This document shows positions 16,123 through 19,812 of a stretch of DNA of 19,812 nt, piece by piece. Below the pieces are notes generated by a model. It did no database searches. It saw nothing but the letters and a program-made list of their open reading frames with translations, and was not told where the DNA came from. The translations under genes and the position numbers were made by a program. Source of the stretch: Clostridia bacterium (lineage in GTDB: Bacteria; Bacillota; Clostridia; Christensenellales; Borkfalkiaceae); assembly GCA_017505675.1 (NCBI GenBank), contig JAFVOV010000044.1, positions 1 to 19,812 on the forward strand. The letters run 5' to 3'. How positions within the stretch are numbered: position 1 is the first letter of the stretch; each line of letters starts with the position of its first letter.

Positions 16123-16147
16123 TTGCACACCCACTCTCAGTATGCAA
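16123..16147 (-). promoter_or_regulatory. Inverted repeat / stem-loop in the leader of the solute-binding protein gene
   Basis: On the minus strand, TTGCATAC and GTGTGCAA flank a 9-nt loop. In RNA all eight positions pair, one as U-G. It lies just downstream of the predicted -10 and so starts at about the 5' end of the mRNA. It may also be a DNA site, because related TTGC(A/G)(C/T) hexamers recur in this intergenic region. Confidence 0.45.
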
Positions 16148-16151
16148 AACA

Positions 16152-16180
16152 ATTTTAACATTGTTAAAACTCAAGCGCAA
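16152..16180 (-). promoter_or_regulatory. Promoter candidate for the solute-binding protein operon
   Basis: Minus strand: -35 TTGCGC (16175-16180), 17-bp spacer, extended -10 TG-T-TAAAAT (TAAAAT at 16152-16157). The leader to the ATG would be about 65-70 nt. The weak -35 fits an activator-dependent promoter beside an AraC-family gene. Confidence 0.55.
16153..16169. promoter_or_regulatory. 17-bp perfect palindrome overlapping the operon -10 (operator candidate)
   Basis: TTTTAACA and TGTTAAAA are separated by one base. The palindrome covers most of the -10 element of the operon promoter, a position typical of a repressor site. AraC-type proteins usually bind direct rather than palindromic repeats, so a second regulator is possible. 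Confidence 0.5.
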
Positions 16181-16232
16181 TACTTAAATGCACCCAAAAA
16201 GTTCTCTTTTGCGCTTTTTTATCATTTTACGC

Positions 16233-16261
16233 TTGATTTTACGTTGTTTTCATATTATAAT
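16233..16261 (+). promoter_or_regulatory. Promoter of the AraC-family regulator gene
   Basis: TTGATT (16233-16238), exactly 17 bp, then a perfect TATAAT (16256-16261). Only 6 nt separate the -10 from the ATG at 16268, so transcription should begin at or next to the start codon, giving a leaderless mRNA. Confidence 0.75.
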
Positions 16262-16267
16262 TTAAGC

Positions 16268-17146
16268 ATGAAAAAACCTTCTCAATTAAAACCAACGTAT
16301 AAACCTTTATATTTAATTCCAGATAAACTTGAGATTGCAACTCAAGTTGTTCAAAATGCAAGTTGCAGACCACACAATCACGATTTTTACGAGATTTTTT
16401 ATATGATTAGTGGAAATATGGAACATTCGCTTAATGGGGATAACAGAACGCTATCTGCTGGTGATTGCATTCTTTTAACACCAAATGACACCCATACGTT
16501 TTTTTCTAATATTGATTCTATGCACAGAGACCTTTTAATTTCAAACAAACTTTTTGAAAGCACGTTGGCTTTAATAACTCAAGAAATCGAAAGTCCGTTA
16601 GAACTTATACAAAACGCTAGTTACCCTATATCCTTTACGTCTGCGGAAATAATTGAACTTGAAAATATTGCTCAAAAATTCACTCGCGAAAACGAAGCAG
16701 ATAAAAAACGATGCGTAGGCGTTATTTTCCTACTTAATATTTTGCTCAAATTATTTAAAAATAACGAATATACTAATCCTACCCCTAAATCTATTTCAGA
16801 ACAAATTCTTGACTGCTTAAATAAAAACACTTTTATTCAAGGCGGTATACCTACGCTTTCTAAACAATTAAAATACAGTTCGTCTTATCTATGTCACGTT
16901 TTTAAACAACAAACGGGTATCCCTTTATCGCAACACATTAAACACTTAAGGCTAACTTATATTGCTTACTATCTAAAAACCACTAATTATTCGTTGAGAA
17001 AAATTGCCGATTTAGTTGGAATTGAATCTTTGCCGTATTTAAATAAAATTTTTAAGGAAAAATACGTTTTACCGCCTATTCAATTTAGAAAGCAATATAA
17101 TACTAGTATTCCAGAAGTTCCCACCGCGTTAAAAAAAGACGATTGA
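16268..17146 (+). CDS. AraC-family transcriptional regulator with cupin sensor domain
   Basis: A 292-aa regulator and the only clear plus-strand gene. An N-terminal cupin (about residues 20-100, with RPHNHDFYEIFYMISG and GDCILLTPND) should bind a sugar. A C-terminal AraC domain (about 175-277) contains two helix-turn-helix units: LSKQLKYSSSYLCHVFKQQTG and SLRKIADLVGIESLPYLNKIFKEK. The frame is open from an ATG at 16142. I chose the ATG at 16268 because it begins at the usual distance before the cupin and a near-perfect promoter lies between the two ATGs. Neither ATG has a Shine-Dalgarno sequence. It diverges from the glycan operon and probably activates it in response to an imported sugar. 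Confidence 0.88.
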   Translation: MKKPSQLKPTYKPLYLIPDKLEIATQVVQNASCRPHNHDFYEIFYMISGNMEHSLNGDNRTLSAGDCILLTPNDTHTFFSNIDSMHRDLLISNKLFESTLALITQEIESPLELIQNASYPISFTSAEIIELENIAQKFTRENEADKKRCVGVIFLLNILLKLFKNNEYTNPTPKSISEQILDCLNKNTFIQGGIPTLSKQLKYSSSYLCHVFKQQTGIPLSQHIKHLRLTYIAYYLKTTNYSLRKIADLVGIESLPYLNKIFKEKYVLPPIQFRKQYNTSIPEVPTALKKDD

Positions 17147-17164
17147 TATTGATTTTCAATAAAT

Positions 17165-17199
17165 AAAAAAAGGAGCAGACAAATATGTCGCTCCTTTTT
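17165..17199. terminator. Bidirectional intrinsic terminator between the regulator gene and the Ktr operon
   Basis: Arms GGAGC and GCTCC, with an inner GAC/GTC pairing around AAATAT, are flanked by a 7-A run on the left and a 5-T run on the right. Read on plus, the hairpin ends in TTTTT. Read on minus, it ends in seven T. It therefore serves both convergent transcripts. Confidence 0.85.
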
Positions 17200-17246
17200 C
17201 ATATTTATATTATAATTTTTAATTACTAATTCACCTTAACATTTAA

Positions 17247-17606
17247 CTACCAAATATTAACGGCGATTATATATTTTTCATCATAATCGTCTGTACGGCA
17301 ATACGATACGCCAGTTTTTTTAATAACTCTTTTCTTTTCGCCGTCGTCTTCAAAAAAATACAAGTCGTAATTTTCCATATAAATAAATGCGATTTTTACT
17401 GTGTTATCTTTTTTAATTCCCAAATATAAATCAAACCAAATAAGCGGTTTATCTTTAATATCTTGAACGTTAAACTCTTTAGACGCAACAAGCCTTTCGT
17501 CGTTAAAACTGCCTCTATAAACGAGCAAAACGCTCACCGTTATTTTATCTTTAGCCGGATTATTTACAGTAAACTTATCAAGTTTTTTTATTTCATTTAA
17601 TTTCAT
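17247..17606 (-). CDS. 119-aa protein of unknown function in the Ktr operon
   Basis: I do not recognise this protein. It is 119 aa, without a signal peptide or membrane segment, and rich in charged residues and alternating hydrophobic strands (ITVSVLLVYRGSF, LIWFDLYLGI, KIAFIYMENYDLYFFED), which suggests a small beta-rich fold. The ATG follows the stop of the RCK-subunit gene by 2 nt and has no clear Shine-Dalgarno sequence, so translation is probably coupled to that gene. As last gene before a good terminator in a potassium transport operon, it could be an accessory or stress-related protein, but nothing in the sequence shows a function. Confidence 0.7.
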   Translation of the reverse strand: MKLNEIKKLDKFTVNNPAKDKITVSVLLVYRGSFNDERLVASKEFNVQDIKDKPLIWFDLYLGIKKDNTVKIAFIYMENYDLYFFEDDGEKKRVIKKTGVSYCRTDDYDEKYIIAVNIW

Positions 17607-17608
17607 AA

Positions 17609-18259
17609 TTATTTTAATTTACCTAATTTAGAAGTGTTTATAATTATTACAAGTTTCATCTCTTTTGTCAACTTCATATTTGGGTCAATATTTATTTCTA
17701 AATTATCTGCCTGCCGAATAGCAATTACGTTTAAGTCGTACTTTTTACGCAAATCAAGTTCGATAAGAGTTTTATCTTCCCACTCTGGTTTTAAATCTAA
17801 TTCAACGAAAGAAACGTTATCAAAAGAGTCAATAACGTCAACAAACCCCGAACTTAAAAGGTTCTTTGCTAATCTCTTTCCTGATTCTCTTTCTGGGAAT
17901 ATTACTTTATCCGCCCCAACCTTACTTAAAATTTTCTGATGAAGTTCATTTGCGCATTTTGCAATTACCGTTTTTACCCCAATTTCTTTACACAACATAA
18001 CAGCCATAACGCTTGCCTCAAGATTATTAGCCATAGCAATAATAACAACGTCTATATTAGCAACGCCAAGTTGTTTAATAACTTCCAAATTTGTAATATC
18101 AGCACATTTACAAAAAGGAATTTCTGAAATCGCAGAATTAACTATGTTTTCATCCAAGTCTACAGCCAAAACGTCCGCTCCATTATTCACAAGTTCGGTC
18201 GCTACCGCTAATCCATATTGACCAAGACCAAAAACGGCGTAAGATTTATTTATACTCAT
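17609..18259 (-). CDS. ktrA: Potassium transport regulatory subunit, KtrA/TrkA type (RCK domain)
   Basis: A 216-aa cytosolic protein that forms the gating ring under the KtrB channel. The N-terminal Rossmann RCK domain shows GLGQYG (residues 11-16) and the acidic AVDLD (D34, D36) expected for binding adenine nucleotides. A C-terminal RCK_C/TrkA-C domain (about 150-216) follows, the region that binds c-di-AMP in known KtrA proteins. I chose the ATG at 18259 because AGGAG lies 6 nt upstream. The GTG frame at 18277 overlaps the ktrB end. The gene follows ktrB by 14 nt. Symbol by family: a TrkA name is equally usable. Confidence 0.9.
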   Translation of the reverse strand: MSINKSYAVFGLGQYGLAVATELVNNGADVLAVDLDENIVNSAISEIPFCKCADITNLEVIKQLGVANIDVVIIAMANNLEASVMAVMLCKEIGVKTVIAKCANELHQKILSKVGADKVIFPERESGKRLAKNLLSSGFVDVIDSFDNVSFVELDLKPEWEDKTLIELDLRKKYDLNVIAIRQADNLEINIDPNMKLTKEMKLVIIINTSKLGKLK

Positions 18260-18273
18260 ATTATACTCCTTTT

Positions 18274-19635
18274 TCACCCTATACTTATTTCTTCCGTTGG
18301 GTTTTTTATAAGGTTGCTACTTTCTTTTTTTAAATTAAACATTAACGCCAAAGAAATAGGCCCTACTCTACCCAAAAACATTGTTGCTATGATTATAATT
18401 TTTCCAAACGTATTTAATATTGACGTTAAATTCCTAGTTAACCCTACCGTTGCTGTAGCGCTAACCGTTTCATAGACAATATCAATCGCAGGTGCATTAG
18501 TTACTGTGGCAAGTAATATTGTAGATATAAATGCGATTATAAACGACATACTTGCGACAGCAACTGCTTTTTTAGTTATTTGCCTTGATAAATTCCTATT
18601 AAATACCGTTACTTCATTTTTATTTTTTATCGCAGACGTAGCGGTTGCCAACAACACTAAAATAGTAACGGTTTTTATTCCGCCCGCAGTGCCTACCGGT
18701 GACCCCCCGATAAACATCAAAAGTAAACAAATAATTGCCGTGGCATTACTTAAATTTTCTTGCGGTAGCGTTGCAAAACCCGCCGTTCTTGTTGTTATAG
18801 ATTGAAAAAACGATATTTGTATTTTATCAAATAAAGAATAGTTTGCTAACGTCAATGGGTTATTATATTCTAATATAAATATTGAGATAGCACCGCCAAA
18901 AATAAGAACAAGCGTAGTTATTAACACAATTTTGCTATGCAATGTTAAGCGGTTAAAGCATTTAAATTTTTCCGTTCTAAAATTTCTAATAACTTTTGCT
19001 ATATCCCACCAAACTATAAAACCTATACCACCTAAAACTATTAAAAGGCTGGTAACCGTATTGATTAATGGATTAACTGCGTAATCGCAAAGACTATTTT
19101 GCGCAACAATGTCTATCCCAGCGTTACAAAAAGCAGAAATGGAATTAAAAATTGAAATCCAAATTCCTTTTAAGCCAAAATCTGGAATAAAAACAGTCAT
19201 ATATAAAAGAGCACCAAGCCCCTCAATGATAAACGTGCCAACTATGACTTTTTTTACAAATTTATTTATCCCTGACAAAGTAGTAAGGTTAAAGGCGTCG
19301 CTTATCAACCTACTATCATTTAAACCTATTTTACGGTGAAGCGCTAAAGTAAAACCTGCTATTACGGTTATAACGCCTAAACCACCTATTTGTATTAAAA
19401 TTAATATAACAACTTGCCCAAAAACACTCCAAGTAGTCACCGTAGGCAAAGTTACTAAACCTGTAACGCAAGTTGCTGAAGTTGCAGTGAACAACGCGTC
19501 AACATATGGAACTGCTTCTCCATTTTTGCTACTAATTGGCAAAGCAAGTAACGCGCTACCAAACAATATAACCAACAGGAAACTTAACATTATAACCTGC
19601 ACGGTTGAAAGCCTTATTTTAATTTTTTTCTCCAT
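18274..19635 (-). CDS. ktrB: Potassium uptake channel subunit, KtrB/TrkH family
   Basis: A 453-aa integral membrane protein that carries K+ (often Na+-linked) into the cell with the RCK subunit encoded next. The four pore-loop motifs of the superfamily are visible: TSATCVTGL (52-60), FCNAGI (169-174), TTRTAGF (281-287) and SATATVGLT (392-400), each with the filter glycine. SPVGTAGGIKT (312-322) corresponds to the intramembrane gate region. Length fits KtrB. The start ATG has no evident Shine-Dalgarno sequence. A near-consensus promoter lies about 50 nt upstream. No c-di-AMP riboswitch fits in the short leader. Confidence 0.93.
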   Translation of the reverse strand: MEKKIKIRLSTVQVIMLSFLLVILFGSALLALPISSKNGEAVPYVDALFTATSATCVTGLVTLPTVTTWSVFGQVVILILIQIGGLGVITVIAGFTLALHRKIGLNDSRLISDAFNLTTLSGINKFVKKVIVGTFIIEGLGALLYMTVFIPDFGLKGIWISIFNSISAFCNAGIDIVAQNSLCDYAVNPLINTVTSLLIVLGGIGFIVWWDIAKVIRNFRTEKFKCFNRLTLHSKIVLITTLVLIFGGAISIFILEYNNPLTLANYSLFDKIQISFFQSITTRTAGFATLPQENLSNATAIICLLLMFIGGSPVGTAGGIKTVTILVLLATATSAIKNKNEVTVFNRNLSRQITKKAVAVASMSFIIAFISTILLATVTNAPAIDIVYETVSATATVGLTRNLTSILNTFGKIIIIATMFLGRVGPISLALMFNLKKESSNLIKNPTEEISIG

Positions 19636-19683
19636 AATAAAACTATTTAAAAAAATATAACCTTAATGTAATCAATATATATA

Positions 19684-19712
19684 ATTATATAACAATTTAA
19701 CTTATATTTCAA
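19684..19712 (-). promoter_or_regulatory. Promoter of the ktrB operon
   Basis: Minus strand TTGAAA (19707-19712), 17-bp spacer, perfect TATAAT (19684-19689), about 48 nt before the ktrB ATG. A second, weaker pair lies further upstream: TTGTAT (19779-19784), 18 bp, GATAAT (19755-19760). Nothing else is recognisable in the last 100 bases. Confidence 0.7.
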
Positions 19713-19812
19713 GTTTTTACAAAAAATTATAGTAACATTATATTTTTTATGTAGATTATCTCATATTTCTATACACATATACAAACGTTTTAATGCTATG
19801 CAGGTCTACGTC

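Noticed and set aside
16173..16220. Plus-strand terminator (AAGCGCAA ... TTGCGCTTTTTT)
   Set aside because: The loop would be 28 nt and no plus-strand gene lies upstream. A regulatory inverted repeat is more likely.
16142..16267. Extra 42 N-terminal codons for the AraC-family protein
   Set aside because: The stretch holds the promoter and operator sites, has no RBS, and its product is not AraC-like.
19636..19812. c-di-AMP (ydaO-type) riboswitch before ktrB
   Set aside because: The predicted leader is only about 40 nt and shows none of the conserved structure.

Overview
The window is AT-rich, uses the standard stop codons and has AGGAG-type ribosome binding sites. It also carries Sec/lipobox lipoproteins, a Gram-positive style sugar ABC importer and a KtrAB-type potassium system. 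This points to a Bacillota (Clostridia-like), probably gut-associated, organism. The exact lineage cannot be read from the sequence.

Right part (about 17.2-19.8 kb, minus strand): a KtrB/TrkH-type cation channel subunit, its RCK-domain regulatory subunit and an unrecognised 119-aa protein form a compact operon. It has a near-consensus promoter and ends at a bidirectional terminator shared with the convergent regulator gene.

Centre and left (about 16.3 kb down to the left edge): an AraC-family regulator on the plus strand diverges from one long minus-strand run of genes that looks like a single glycan-utilisation operon. In transcription order it holds: a solute-binding lipoprotein; two sugar permeases; a 1272-aa lipoprotein with four copies of a ~230-aa domain; a secreted TIM-barrel-like putative glycosidase lipoprotein broken by one frameshift; a 42-aa peptide gene; a 785-aa secreted protein with two more copies of the same ~230-aa domain; a cytoplasmic paralogue of the putative glycosidase; a GH78-type alpha-L-rhamnosidase; and the N-terminal third of a second GH78-like enzyme that runs off the left edge. 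No ABC ATPase is present, so the importer probably uses a shared ATPase encoded elsewhere.

Model (inference): secreted and lipid-anchored repeat proteins bind a rhamnose-containing plant or microbial glycan at the surface. The surface glycosidase, if functional, trims it, the ABC importer brings oligosaccharides in, and the cytoplasmic paralogue and rhamnosidases finish the breakdown. The AraC regulator senses an intermediate. The most novel parts are the six-copy repeat domain, the inside/outside pair of unassigned glycosidase-like proteins, the small peptide gene, and the palindrome-rich divergent control region with an apparently leaderless regulator gene.
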